Of a stretch of 64,000 nt of DNA, positions 24,187 through 35,318 are shown one piece after another. Within the stretch, counting starts at the first letter, position 1, and each line of letters begins with the position of its first letter. The stretch comes from Oxalobacteraceae bacterium UBA6018 (GTDB lineage: Bacteria; Pseudomonadota; Gammaproteobacteria; Burkholderiales; Burkholderiaceae_D): NCBI GenBank assembly GCA_002428015.1, contig DIZW01000109.1, forward strand, positions 54,592-118,591, written 5' to 3'. The translations under genes and the position numbers were made by a program. The notes under the pieces are model-generated. The model had not been told where the DNA came from. It searched no databases and worked only from the letters and a program-made list of their open reading frames with translations.

Positions 24187-24765
24187 ATGAACGAGACTAT
24201 CTTGCGCCATTGGTGGATGCTCGCACTGCGCGGCGCGATCGCCATCATTTTTGGTTTGCTCGCCATCATGTTGCCCGGTCCCACCTTGTTGTCACTGGCG
24301 GCCCTGTTCGCCGCCTTCGCGCTGGTCGGCGGCGCTGTCTGGACCTTCGGCGCGATCCGGCACCGTAAAACGGACGACCAGTGGTGGATACTGCTCGTGC
24401 TCGGCCTCGCCAGCATGGTGGTGGGCACGATCGCCATGGCGCATCCGGCATTGACGACGCTTGTACTGATCATGCTCATCGGCGCCAACGCGCTGGTCAG
24501 CGGGGTGGTGGACATCATCATCGCCGTGCGCGTGCGCAAATATATCCATGGCGAGTGGCTGCTTGCGCTCAGCGGTATCGCGTCGATTGTGTTTGGCCTC
24601 GTCGTGTTCGTGTTTCCGCTGGGCGCGGGGGCGCTCGCGCTGGCCTGGCTGATCGGCGTATATGCGCTCATCACCGGGATCATACTTATCGCACTGTCAG
24701 TACGGGTACGTGCCTGGTCGCGCATCCATGAAGGGCGCAGCAGCCCGGCCGCTGGCGCCGTGTAG
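24187..24765 (+). CDS. hdeD: HdeD-family membrane protein (DUF308)
   Basis: The protein has 192 residues and about six hydrophobic helices arranged as repeated pairs (LRGAIAIIFGLLAIMLPGPT, ILLVLGLASMVVGTIAMAHP, LALSGIASIVFGLVVFVFP). This is the DUF308/HdeD family. E. coli HdeD helps acid resistance at high cell density, and homologues belong to transmissible heat/stress-tolerance loci. A ribosome site GAAGGAGGCC precedes the start. It is divergent from hsp20 and adjacent to the sHsp-Lon operon. Confidence 0.9.
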   Translation: MNETILRHWWMLALRGAIAIIFGLLAIMLPGPTLLSLAALFAAFALVGGAVWTFGAIRHRKTDDQWWILLVLGLASMVVGTIAMAHPALTTLVLIMLIGANALVSGVVDIIIAVRVRKYIHGEWLLALSGIASIVFGLVVFVFPLGAGALALAWLIGVYALITGIILIALSVRVRAWSRIHEGRSSPAAGAV

Positions 24766-25464
24766 GCGGCGGTGGCGGGCGCATGCATAAGCCTTAGGTG
24801 TCGGATCAAGAGCGCGTACGGGAGTCGCAGCCAGTGGCGAAGCCGCTGTCGCTGGCATTGCCATGGCCAAAGCCGAAGCCAAAAGCCGAAGCCGAAGCCA
24901 GCTCCGGACTCAGACCTTAACCATATTCCAGAGCAAGCCCGATTCCAGTAGCGATGCGAGTGATACCGCCGCCTCTGGCGGGCCGAAGGTAGTGTCAGAG
25001 GCGAAACAAATGACAGACCGAAGTCGGCGTCTAAGCGGACGGCAGGGGCAGATGCAAAGCCAGTGCCGAAGCTGGCCTCGGGATCAGAGCCCCTACTAGA
25101 CCGTAGGCTGGTGCCCGAGCCGAAGCTGGCCCCGGAATCGAAGCTAGTACCCGACCGGAAGCTTGTGCCCGAGCCGAAGCTGGCCTGAGGAATCCAAGCC
25201 CGTACCAGACCGGACGCTGGTGTCAGAGTCGAGGCTGGTGCCAGAGGCCAAGCTGGGGCGGAGCCTAAGGTAGCGCCAGAGCCTGTTCCGAGCTTACTCC
25301 GGAGCATCCGAAGCATTCGGAGCATCCGAAAAATCGGAGGCATCCGATGCAGATAGAGCAGCGTCAAATTCGTCAAGGAGCACTGGCAACGCCAATGAAC
25401 GTCAGGCAATGCACCTTCTCCGGCACGGTTGATTCTCCGGCGCGCTGGATCCACCTGCGCCGGC
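24766..25464. other. 700-bp gene-free region with degenerate repeats
   Basis: This lies between convergent hdeD and lon. I find no credible gene. Open frames on the minus strand only read as low-complexity Ser/Phe/Gly repeats, and none has a ribosome site. The right half is a degenerate 18-base repeat (separate entry). The left part contains a short run of AAGCCG/GAAGCC units near 24865-24900. Confidence 0.7.
25105..25345. repeat. Degenerate 18-bp tandem repeat
   Basis: About eleven units of 18 bases, for example GAAGCTGGCCCCGGAATC, GAAGCTAGTACCCGACCG and GAAGCTTGTGCCCGAGCC, run end to end with heavy divergence. They pass into a short run of GGAGCATCCGAAGCATTC-type units at 25300-25345. In one minus-strand frame each unit reads as six residues of the form (A/T)SF(G/R/D)SG. 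Confidence 0.75.
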
Positions 25465-27887
<2,423 letters not shown>

Positions 27888-27891
<4 letters not shown>

Positions 27892-28304
27892 GGCGTCGCT
27901 CCCGGTTTGTCAAGGGTAAGCAGCAGGCAGCCGTCGCGCAGCTGGTGCTGGCTGAGGCGCAGTTGGTGCGCGGGCAACTCGATGCGCCGTTCAAAGAAGC
28001 CGTACGGAATTTCCATGCGGTGAAGGTGGGCATTCGGGCCCAGGTCTGGCAGGACGCGCTGGCCGCGCACGCTGACCACGCTGTCTTCGAGCGTGACGAT
28101 CAGTTGCTCCGGCACCACCCCTGGCAGCGCCACCAGCACCACGAATTGTCGTTCGGTCTCGAACAGGTCGACCGGCGGCTCCCAGCGCGGCCCGCCGTAG
28201 CGGTGCTCGCCGAGCTGGAAACATTGGCGCTCGATGCGCTCGGCGCGCTCGAGCAGGGAAATCGCTTCGCTCCACATCCACACCGTCGGGTCGCGCATGC
28301 GCAT
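27888..28304 (-). CDS. Hsp20-like small heat-shock protein coupled to Lon
   Basis: The protein has 138 residues. A diverged alpha-crystallin domain is visible (WEPPVDLFETERQFVVLVAL, then PGVVPEQLIVTLEDSVVSVRG, and a final LLLTLDKPG). It starts behind GGAG at ATG 28304, and its stop overlaps the lon start by four bases. A chaperone-protease pair in one operon suggests that clients held by this sHsp are passed to the Lon encoded with it; that is inference. It is clearly different in sequence from the other Hsp20 in the window. Confidence 0.88.
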
Positions 28305-28392
28305 GGCTGACTCCAGTGATTGTCCTGAAGTCGGTTGGACCGGCCATGGCGTGGATGGTTCCGCCCGCGTCGCGGCGGGCCCGGCCTGGCCC

Positions 28393-29232
28393 TTAGCCGA
28401 GTTGCTCGCGGTGGAAGCGCAGGTGGTCTTCGATGAATGTGGCGATGAAGTAATAGCCGTGGTCGTAGCGCGTGTGGCGGCGCAGTTCGAGGCGCTGGCC
28501 GGCGGCGCAGCAGGCGGCCTCGAACAGGTCGGGATGCAGTTGCTCCTCCAGGAACTGGTCGCCCAGTCCCTGGTCGATCAAGATGCCATTCGGGAAGACC
28601 GGACCCAGGCGCTCGACCAGGGCGGTGGCGTCGTAGTCGCGCCAGGCCGCGCGCTCGCCGCCCAGGTAGCCGCCGAAGGCTTTCTCGCCCCAAGGGCAAC
28701 GCGAGGGCGCGGCGATCGGCGCGAAGGCCGAGACCGAGCGGAAGCGGTCGGGGTTGCGCAGGCCCAGCACCAGCGCGCCATGCCCACCCATCGAGTGGCC
28801 GCACAGGCCGACCCGCGCGTCGTCGACCTCGCAATGGTCGACCACGAGGCGGCGCAATTCCAGGATGTAGCTGTACATGCGGTAGTGCGCGCGCCATGGG
28901 GCCTCGGTGGCGTCGACGTAGAAGCCGGCGCCGGCGCCGAAATCCCAGGCCGCCGTCTCGCCGGCGATATTGGCGCCGCGCGGGCTGGTGTCGGGCGCGA
29001 TCAGGATCATCCCTTCGCGCGCGGCCACGCGCTGGGCGCCGGCCTTGACCATGAAGGTTTCTTCGGTGCAGGTCAGCCCGGCCAGGTAGAACATGGCCGG
29101 CAGGCGCGTGCCGGCCGCGTGCGCAGGGGTGAAGACCGAGAATCGCATCGGCAGCCCGACCGCCTCGGACGCGTGGCGGTAGAAGCGCTGGGTGCCGCCG
29201 AAGCTCGCATGTTCACTGATCAGTTCAAGCAT
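28393..29232 (-). CDS. fghA: S-formylglutathione hydrolase
   Basis: The protein has 279 residues, the normal length, and is an alpha/beta hydrolase of the esterase D type. The nucleophile motif is GHSMGGHGALVLG; the catalytic His is in YDHGYYFI. LAGLTCTEETFMVKAGAQR near the N-terminus is typical. It hydrolyses S-formylglutathione to formate and glutathione in formaldehyde detoxification. No glutathione-dependent formaldehyde dehydrogenase lies beside it. It follows the DUF1353 gene by 11 bases and lies near an alcohol-dehydrogenase operon that could generate formaldehyde. Confidence 0.95.
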   Translation of the reverse strand: MLELISEHASFGGTQRFYRHASEAVGLPMRFSVFTPAHAAGTRLPAMFYLAGLTCTEETFMVKAGAQRVAAREGMILIAPDTSPRGANIAGETAAWDFGAGAGFYVDATEAPWRAHYRMYSYILELRRLVVDHCEVDDARVGLCGHSMGGHGALVLGLRNPDRFRSVSAFAPIAAPSRCPWGEKAFGGYLGGERAAWRDYDATALVERLGPVFPNGILIDQGLGDQFLEEQLHPDLFEAACCAAGQRLELRRHTRYDHGYYFIATFIEDHLRFHREQLG

Positions 29233-29243
29233 TGGACGGGTCC

Positions 29244-29804
29244 TTAGGGAAGCGCGGAAAGATGGCGGTCGACGATGGCGTGGATGTCCGCGAAGTTGTT
29301 GCTGGTGGCTAGCAATTCGCTGGCGATCAAGGTGTAGCGTGCGCGCACCTCGATCTCCTTGGGCGAGAGCTGGCCCGGCAGGCGGTAGGCCGCCGGCATC
29401 GTCGAGGCCACGTCGAACGCGAAGAACTGCCTGGCCGACGCCCACGAGCCGAGCCGCACGCCGGCATACAGCAGCTTGGCCTGCAGCGGCGAACAGCCGC
29501 CGCACAGGCAGGCGTAGTAGAACATGGTGTCAGCCTCGTCGCGCACCACGCCGGGCGTGTGGATGGCCGCGTCGTGGACCACCGAGGCGCGCCGGTAGTC
29601 GCCCGTGTAAGGGCTGCCGACGGAGGACCACAGGGTGCGCGGGATGCTGGCGCCATTGACCACGGTGCCGGCCGGGGCGTCCCAGCGCCGCCCGGCGGGA
29701 TCGACATACCAGAACGCGTCGAGCAGGCGCATGTCGCGGTCGTCGGCTTGGTCGGACAACCATTCGGTACGTGGGTTTCCTGAAAATAAACCGTGGCTCA
29801 TCAT
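29244..29804 (-). CDS. DUF1353 protein
   Basis: The protein has 186 residues. The DUF1353 signature is visible: FWYVDPAGRRWDAPAGTVVN, then GASIPRTLWSSVGSPYTG, then RRASVVHDAAI. The invariant HDA suggests a catalytic or metal site, but no activity is established for the family. Two Met codons stand at the start (29804 and 29801). It is upstream of fghA in the same orientation with 11 bases between them. Confidence 0.85.
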   Translation of the reverse strand: MMSHGLFSGNPRTEWLSDQADDRDMRLLDAFWYVDPAGRRWDAPAGTVVNGASIPRTLWSSVGSPYTGDYRRASVVHDAAIHTPGVVRDEADTMFYYACLCGGCSPLQAKLLYAGVRLGSWASARQFFAFDVASTMPAAYRLPGQLSPKEIEVRARYTLIASELLATSNNFADIHAIVDRHLSALP

Positions 29805-29849
29805 CTCTCCCTGGCGCAGGCCCCGGCAGTGGCTGCCGTATGCGCCATC

Positions 29850-30839
29850 TTACCGCGATAAGCCGGTGCGCAATACCTCAGGTAGCGAAACCTGTTGGGC
29901 CGTCCCCGCGCCGGCCCGGTGCGCTCGGCCGGCGCGGCGTTCCTCGTCGCGCAGCCATTGCACGCACAGCACACCGAGCAGCAGGAGGTGCACGAGACTG
30001 GCCGGAACCCACATGATCAAGCCGGCCAGTTGCTGGTCCTCCAGCGCGCTGATGCCGCCCAGGCCGGCGTGGAGGGCGTGGGCGGCGTAGAACGGATGGG
30101 TGGCGAAGGTCAGGATCGCGCCGAGGAAGCCGTTTTGCATGCCGAAGGTCACGCCCAGCAGGACCGCGCCGCCGTATCCCAGGCCGGAACGCCCGCGCGG
30201 CGCGAACATCAGGTAGAACAAGGCTAGCGACGTGAGGAAGAAGCTGGTGTGCTCGAGCGAGTGGATGCCCTCGTTTTCCAGCGCCCAGGCGTAAGGGCGC
30301 GGCATGTGCCAGAACCACAGCGCCGCCGAGGCGGCCACCCACACCACCGCCGGATGCAGCAGCCCGCGCAGCACGCGGCGCGCGCGCGCGTCCCCGCCCG
30401 CCCACCAGCGCGCCAGGCTGCGCCTGCGCGCCGGGGCGAAGGCCCACATCCACGCGATCGCCGGCTGGGACGCCACCAGCAGCGGCGGGGCGACCAGCAT
30501 GATCAGCAGGTGCTGGGTCATGTGGGCCGAAAAATAGCGGTCGGCCAGCGCGTCCAGCGGCGAGAGCAGGGCCAGGATCAGCACCAGCGTGCCGGCCACG
30601 AAGGCGCCGATGCGCCACGGTCCCAGCACGCCCGCCCGGCCCGCGCGTTGAAGGCGCCAGGCGCCGGCCGCATAGCCGGCCGTGCTGGCCACCAGCAGCG
30701 CGATGACCCACCAGTCGGCCTGCCACGGCAGCGCCGGCGCGTGCTCGTGGCCGCCGTGCACCAGCGCCGCGCAAGGCGCCAGGGCGGCGCCCAGCGCCAG
30801 CGGCGATCGCCATCCTGCCAGGGAAGTCACAGCCCGCAT
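29850..30839 (-). CDS. ctaG: CtaG-type cytochrome c oxidase assembly membrane protein
   Basis: The protein has 329 residues from ATG 30839, overlapping the preceding gene by 13 bases. It has about seven membrane helices and conserved His-containing segments (SAHMTQHLLIMLVAPPLL, LWFWHMPRPY, LEHTSFFLTSLALFY) of the caa3-type CtaG family, thought to assist copper delivery to the oxidase. It is the last gene of the PQQ dehydrogenase-cytochrome oxidase operon. This family is distinct from the periplasmic CtaG/Cox11. Confidence 0.88.
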   Translation of the reverse strand: MRAVTSLAGWRSPLALGAALAPCAALVHGGHEHAPALPWQADWWVIALLVASTAGYAAGAWRLQRAGRAGVLGPWRIGAFVAGTLVLILALLSPLDALADRYFSAHMTQHLLIMLVAPPLLVASQPAIAWMWAFAPARRRSLARWWAGGDARARRVLRGLLHPAVVWVAASAALWFWHMPRPYAWALENEGIHSLEHTSFFLTSLALFYLMFAPRGRSGLGYGGAVLLGVTFGMQNGFLGAILTFATHPFYAAHALHAGLGGISALEDQQLAGLIMWVPASLVHLLLLGVLCVQWLRDEERRAGRAHRAGAGTAQQVSLPEVLRTGLSR

Positions 30840-31279
30840 GGCGCCACCAGCACCAGCACGCTGGTGGTGAGCAGTAGGGCGAGCGTGAACATGACGCTGC
30901 TGATCAGCGCGCACATCGCCATGAAGCGGGTGCGCCCCTCGCCCACCTCGAGCAGGTGGTGGTGGTCGCCCTCGAACTCATGGCGCGTCGTACGCCAGCT
31001 GCGCCAGGACAGCAGCGCGCACAGGGCCGACAGCGCGATCGCCGCCACGCTCAGCGCCACCAGCGCGCCGTGCAGGTGGGCCAGCACGGGCGAGGCCAGC
31101 GCGGCGCGGTCCGGGTAGCAGGCGTAGGCCGCGGCGCCGTAGCCGGCCACGATCTGCACCGACCACGCCAGCGGCGCGCCGGCCAGCAGCAACAGCAGGC
31201 GCAGGATGCTGACCCGGTTCGCGTGCGGGGCCGGGTGCCCGGCCGGCGCCTCGGCGGCGTCGATGGAAGCGTTGGCCAT
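30827..31279 (-). CDS. Small membrane protein of the caa3 oxidase operon
   Basis: The protein has 150 residues with three hydrophobic helices (about 25-45, 67-92 and 117-145). The first has RLLLLLAGAPLAWSVQIVAG, with AAYACYP after it. I do not recognise a named family, although proteins of this size and topology are often found between subunit III and ctaG in such operons. Neighbours on both sides overlap or nearly touch it, supporting a structural or assembly role in the oxidase. Confidence 0.75.
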   Translation of the reverse strand: MANASIDAAEAPAGHPAPHANRVSILRLLLLLAGAPLAWSVQIVAGYGAAAYACYPDRAALASPVLAHLHGALVALSVAAIALSALCALLSWRSWRTTRHEFEGDHHHLLEVGEGRTRFMAMCALISSVMFTLALLLTTSVLVLVAPCGL

Positions 31280-31288
31280 GGCCTGTCC

Positions 31289-31903
31289 TCAGCTCAGGTG
31301 GGGCGCCAGGAACAGCGCGCTGTAGACCGCGATCCAGACCGCGTCGACGAAGTGCCAGTACAGCACCCCGACCGACAGCGCGGCGTGGCGGCGTTCGGTG
31401 AAAAAGCCCAGCGCCGCCCACAGCAGCAGGGCCGCCAGCATCAGTAGCCCGACCGCCACGTGCATCATGTGCAGGCCGGTGATGGTGAAATACAGCGAGC
31501 CGTAGGGATCGGTGTCGATGCGGAACGGCTTGTTCATCCATTCGCTGACCTGGATGCCCATGAAGGCCGCGCCCAGCAGCAGCGCGCTGAGCAGACCGGC
31601 CACGACGACGCCGCGGCGCCCGTTCTTGGCGCCGCGCTCGGCCCACCATGCGCAGCCGCTGGAGGCCAGCAGCAGCACCGTGTTGATGCTGGCCTTGGTC
31701 AGTTCGGGCGGCCCGAAAGGCGGCCAGGTGCCCTCGTGCTGCGAGGCGATGTAGAAGTAGCTGAACAGGAGGTAGGCGAACAGCGCCGCCTCGGTCCCGA
31801 TCAGCATCCACATGCCCCAGATGCCGGTCGAGTGGCGCAACTGGCCGCCGACCGGCAGGACCGGTGGCAGGACCGGGTCCAGGGTGGCGTTCGCGTCAAG
31901 CAT
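31289..31903 (-). CDS. ctaE: Cytochrome c oxidase subunit III
   Basis: The protein has 204 residues and five predicted membrane helices, the short form of subunit III found in caa3/bo3 enzymes. Motifs include GIWGMWMLIGTEAALFAYLL, GLHMMHVAVGLLM and the closing YWHFVDAVWIAVYSALFL. It overlaps the end of the subunit I gene by eight bases, indicating translational coupling. Confidence 0.93.
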   Translation of the reverse strand: MLDANATLDPVLPPVLPVGGQLRHSTGIWGMWMLIGTEAALFAYLLFSYFYIASQHEGTWPPFGPPELTKASINTVLLLASSGCAWWAERGAKNGRRGVVVAGLLSALLLGAAFMGIQVSEWMNKPFRIDTDPYGSLYFTITGLHMMHVAVGLLMLAALLLWAALGFFTERRHAALSVGVLYWHFVDAVWIAVYSALFLAPHLS

Positions 31904-33845
31904 GGTCGGGCTCCTTTTGCAGCAGGGTGGTGCGCGGCCACAGCCAGGCCAGGATGGCCAGCGCCGAGCCGCCCAGGCCGGCGCCGGTGACGCTCCAGTT
32001 GTGCAGCAGCAGGCCGGCGAAGAACACGGCGCCGGCCAGGGCCAGCAGGAAGGGCGCGAGCGAGTCGCCCGGCATGCGCAGGATGATGTCGGGCTCGGCG
32101 TCGAAGGGGCTGGTGCCGACCGTCTCGCGCCCGTGGTCGAGCAGCATGCCCTCGTGCAGCGAGGACTGGTCGCCGGTATCGCGCAGCTGGGTTTCCCACA
32201 GCGGATGGCGGCTGGCCACGTGCGGGATCACCACGAAGTTATACGGCGGCGGCGGGGAGGGCGTCGACCATTCGAGCGTGGCCGCGTTCCACGGGTTGGG
32301 GCCGGACGGCGCGCCGTGGCGCAGGCTGCGCAGCAGGTTCACCAGGAACAGCAGCACCCCCACCGCGAACAGGAAAGAACCGACCGAGGTGATCATGTTG
32401 CTGGTGTCCCAGCCCATCCCGCTGGGGTAGGTGTAGACCCGGCGCGGCATGCCCAGCAGGCCGGAAATATGCATCGGGAAGAAGCCCAGGTTAAAGCCGA
32501 CGAACATCACCCAGAAGCTCCATTTGCCCAGGCGCTCGTCCATCAGGCGCCCGGTCACCTTCGGGAACCAGTAATAGACCCCGCCGACCACGGGGAATAC
32601 GTTAATCCCCAGCAGGACGTAGTGCAGGTGGGCCACCACGAAGTAGGTGTCGGTGAGCTGCCAGTCGAGCGGCACGGCGGCGGTCATGAAGCCGGACACG
32701 CCGCCGATCACGAACAGCAGCACGAAGCCGGCGAAGAACAGGAAGGCGGTGGTGCGCACCGGGCGCCCGGTCCAGATGGTGGCGATCCAGGCGAACACCG
32801 ACACCGCGCTCGGCACCGCGATCACCATGCTGGCCACGCCGAAGAAGGACAGCGACAGCGGCGGCAGGCCGGTGGCGAACATGTGGTGCACCCAGACCCC
32901 GAAGCCGATGATCATGGTGGTGACGGTGGCCAGCGCCACCGGCGTGTAGCCGACCAGCGGCCGGCGGCAGAAGGTGGGCAGGGCGTCGGACACGATGCCC
33001 ATCGCCGGCAGCACGATCGCGTACACCCACGGGTGGCCGAACATCCAGAACAGGTGCTGCCACAGCATCGGGCGGCCGCCCCCGGCGACGTCGAAGAAGT
33101 GGGTGCCGTACTGGCGGTCCATCCACAGCAGGAAGAACGCCAGGCTCACCGCCGGCACCGCCAGCAGGTTGCCGACCGAGGCGGTCAGCGTGCCCCACAC
33201 GATGATCGGCACGCGGTTGATCGACATCCCGGGCGCGCGGGTGCGGAACAGGGTGACCACGAAATTGGCCGAGCCGACCGTGGTCGAGATGCCGAGGAAG
33301 ACCATGCCGAGCGCGTAGACGTCGATGTTGATGCCCGGGTTGAACTGCTTGGACGCCATTGGCACGTAGTTGAACCAGCCCGCGTTGGGCGCCTGCCCCA
33401 GCGGGAAGCTGATGTACAGGAACACGCCGGCGAACAGGAACACCCAGTACGACAGGGCGTTCAGGCGCGGGAAGGCCATGTCGCGCGAGCCTAGCATGAG
33501 CGGCCACAGGTAGTTGGAAAAGCCCGACAGTACCGGCAGCGCGTACAGGAAGATCATGGTCACGCCGTGCATGGTGAACAGCTGGTTGTACTGCTCCGGC
33601 GTGAGCAGGGTCTGGTCCGGGCGGGCCAGCTGCAGGCGCATCACCAGCGCCTCGACGCCGCCGGCGAGCAGGAAGGCGAAGGCGGTGACGAGGTAGCGCA
33701 GGCCGATCTCCTTGTGATCGACGCTGGAGAGCCAGCCGACGATGCCGGGCTTGGTCTCCCACAGGCGCTGCAGCGCGCGCGCGGTGGGCGAATCGTAATC
33801 GGCGCGCACGACGTTCGGTCGGCGCGTCAGGGCGGTATCGTTCAC
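31896..33845 (-). CDS. ctaD: Cytochrome c oxidase subunit I (caa3 type), altered proton-channel residues
   Basis: The protein has 649 residues from GTG 33845. It is a 12-helix haem-copper core plus a C-terminal extension with two more hydrophobic helices (LAPFLLALAGAVFFAGLLL). Haem and copper ligands are present: TMHGVTM, GHPWVY (His and cross-linked Tyr), VHHMF and VVAHLHYV. Aligned to the Paracoccus A1 enzyme, the D-channel Glu278 position is Trp273 and the K-channel Lys354 position is Ser349, with the same 76-residue spacing. The D-channel entry Asp (RDMAFPRLN) is retained. It should reduce oxygen to water; how it moves protons is unclear. Confidence 0.93.
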   Translation of the reverse strand: MNDTALTRRPNVVRADYDSPTARALQRLWETKPGIVGWLSSVDHKEIGLRYLVTAFAFLLAGGVEALVMRLQLARPDQTLLTPEQYNQLFTMHGVTMIFLYALPVLSGFSNYLWPLMLGSRDMAFPRLNALSYWVFLFAGVFLYISFPLGQAPNAGWFNYVPMASKQFNPGINIDVYALGMVFLGISTTVGSANFVVTLFRTRAPGMSINRVPIIVWGTLTASVGNLLAVPAVSLAFFLLWMDRQYGTHFFDVAGGGRPMLWQHLFWMFGHPWVYAIVLPAMGIVSDALPTFCRRPLVGYTPVALATVTTMIIGFGVWVHHMFATGLPPLSLSFFGVASMVIAVPSAVSVFAWIATIWTGRPVRTTAFLFFAGFVLLFVIGGVSGFMTAAVPLDWQLTDTYFVVAHLHYVLLGINVFPVVGGVYYWFPKVTGRLMDERLGKWSFWVMFVGFNLGFFPMHISGLLGMPRRVYTYPSGMGWDTSNMITSVGSFLFAVGVLLFLVNLLRSLRHGAPSGPNPWNAATLEWSTPSPPPPYNFVVIPHVASRHPLWETQLRDTGDQSSLHEGMLLDHGRETVGTSPFDAEPDIILRMPGDSLAPFLLALAGAVFFAGLLLHNWSVTGAGLGGSALAILAWLWPRTTLLQKEPDHA

Positions 33846-33855
33846 GGGAGTCCCA

Positions 33856-34824
33856 TTAGCGCAAGGTGGTGAGGTAGGCGACGACGGCCGCGAGGTCGCC
33901 GGCGGAGAATGCGAATTCGGGCATCTTGGTGCCCGGCTTGATGCGCTGGGAATGCGCGATCCAGTCGGCCAGGTGCGGCCCATCGTTGGGCAGGGTACCG
34001 CCGGCGATGGTGCGGCGCGAGGCCAGGTGGGTCAGGTCGGGGCCGACGATGCCGCCGGCCTCGGTCCCGCGCACCGTGTGGCAGGCGCTGCAGCGCGCCT
34101 GCACCAGCGCGGCGCCCACGGCGGCCGGGCCGGCGGCCGGCGCGGGGACCGCCGCGGCCAGCTGCGCCTGCCACCAGGCCTGGAACGCGGCCGGCGGCTC
34201 GGCCACCACCTGTAAGGCCATGTGGGCGTGCTGCTCGCCGCAGTATTCGGCGCACTGGCCGCGGTAGACGCCGGGCCGGTCGGCCTGGAACCAGCTGACG
34301 TTGGTCTGGCCGGGGATGGTGTCGGTCTTGCCGCCCAGCTGAGGCACCCAGAACGAATGGATCACGTCGCCGCTTTCCAGTTCCAGCCGCACCGGCTGGC
34401 CCACCGGGATGTGCAGCTCATTGGCGGTGGTGAACACCTGACCCGCGTCGCCGTTCTCGTAGCGCATGCGCCACCACCACTGCAGGCCGGTCACGCGCAC
34501 GGTGAAGGCCGGCTTGGTGGCCGGATGCGCCACGGCGGTCAAGGTCAGCAGGGTCCAGATGGCGCAGGCGGCCAGCACCACGCTCGAGATGCCGACGCCG
34601 ATGTAGATCCAGCGCAGGCCGCCGCCGTCGCGCGCCACCTCGTTGCCCTGGCCGGCCGCGTCGCGCTTGCGCAGCACGGCGCCCAGCAGCAGCGTGGTGA
34701 TGATGACGACCACCGCCACCGAGATCAGGCCCAGTCCCCAGCCCAGCCGGGTGACCGGGTCGGCCGCCGGCCCAACGGTGTGCAGGTAGGACATCGGCAT
34801 GGCTGCCGCTGGAAGTCGGCTCAT
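33856..34824 (-). CDS. ctaC: Cytochrome c oxidase subunit II with fused cytochrome c domain
   Basis: The protein has 322 residues. Two membrane helices (about 28-52 and 72-95) precede a cupredoxin domain with the binuclear CuA site (HSFWVP, then CAEYCGEQHAHM) and a C-terminal class I cytochrome c with CSACH and axial Met in GTKMPEF. The fused haem domain defines a caa3-type oxidase that accepts electrons from another cytochrome c. Its start overlaps the upstream cytochrome c gene by four bases. No Sec cleavage site is obvious; the first helix probably serves as anchor. Confidence 0.95.
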   Translation of the reverse strand: MSRLPAAAMPMSYLHTVGPAADPVTRLGWGLGLISVAVVVIITTLLLGAVLRKRDAAGQGNEVARDGGGLRWIYIGVGISSVVLAACAIWTLLTLTAVAHPATKPAFTVRVTGLQWWWRMRYENGDAGQVFTTANELHIPVGQPVRLELESGDVIHSFWVPQLGGKTDTIPGQTNVSWFQADRPGVYRGQCAEYCGEQHAHMALQVVAEPPAAFQAWWQAQLAAAVPAPAAGPAAVGAALVQARCSACHTVRGTEAGGIVGPDLTHLASRRTIAGGTLPNDGPHLADWIAHSQRIKPGTKMPEFAFSAGDLAAVVAYLTTLR

Positions 34825-35309
34825 TTCGGCCGCTCCGGCTGTTGCGACGGCGGCAGGGTGTCGACCGCCGCGCCGGTGCCGGTATCCGGCCCCACGGTGC
34901 TGGGGTCGCCGCCGGGGTGGGTCGGCAGCGAGCCGATGTAATGCACCAGCTGCCAGATCTCGTCGGACGGCAGCGCTTTGCCCCAGGCCGGCATGCCCTG
35001 AGGGCGGCCCTCGTAGATGGAACGGTAGATCTCCTCCGGCGCGCCGCCGTAGCGCCAGTAGCTGTCGGTCAGGTCAGGGCCCATGAAGCCCTTGCCGGTG
35101 TAGGTGTGGCAGCCGGCACAGTTCATCTTGGCGAACAGCGTCTTGCCGGCGGCGACCGCCTGCGGCGTGGCGGGCGTCATCGGTGGCACCGGCATCTTGG
35201 TCTTGGCGTCGGCCGCGGCCGGCGCCGGCGGCGCTGGGCGCGGCGCGCTCTCCTTGCCGCAGGCTGCGAGCAGGCAGCACAGGGCGAGGGTGAGGGTAGG
35301 GGTTTTCAT
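34821..35309 (-). CDS. Cytochrome c lipoprotein
   Basis: The protein has 162 residues. A lipoprotein signal with lipobox LLAACG places the lipidated Cys at about residue 17. A Pro/Ala linker leads to one class I haem c domain: CAGCH, with axial Met in RPQGMPAWGK. The C-terminus is Pro/Thr-rich. It is encoded between the PQQ dehydrogenase (nine bases upstream) and oxidase subunit II (overlap), so it is the likely electron carrier from the dehydrogenase to the oxidase. Confidence 0.93.
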   Translation of the reverse strand: MKTPTLTLALCCLLAACGKESAPRPAPPAPAAADAKTKMPVPPMTPATPQAVAAGKTLFAKMNCAGCHTYTGKGFMGPDLTDSYWRYGGAPEEIYRSIYEGRPQGMPAWGKALPSDEIWQLVHYIGSLPTHPGGDPSTVGPDTGTGAAVDTLPPSQQPERPK

Positions 35310-35318
35310 GGCGTCGCC

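Noticed and set aside
24036..25454. Long minus-strand open frame between hdeD and lon
   Set aside because: It reads antisense through hdeD and then low-complexity repeat DNA; composition is driven by the 18-bp repeats and GC bias.
28340..28375. Strong terminator after fghA
   Set aside because: A GC hairpin (CCGCCCGCG/CGGCGGGC) exists but has no T-run on the relevant strand.
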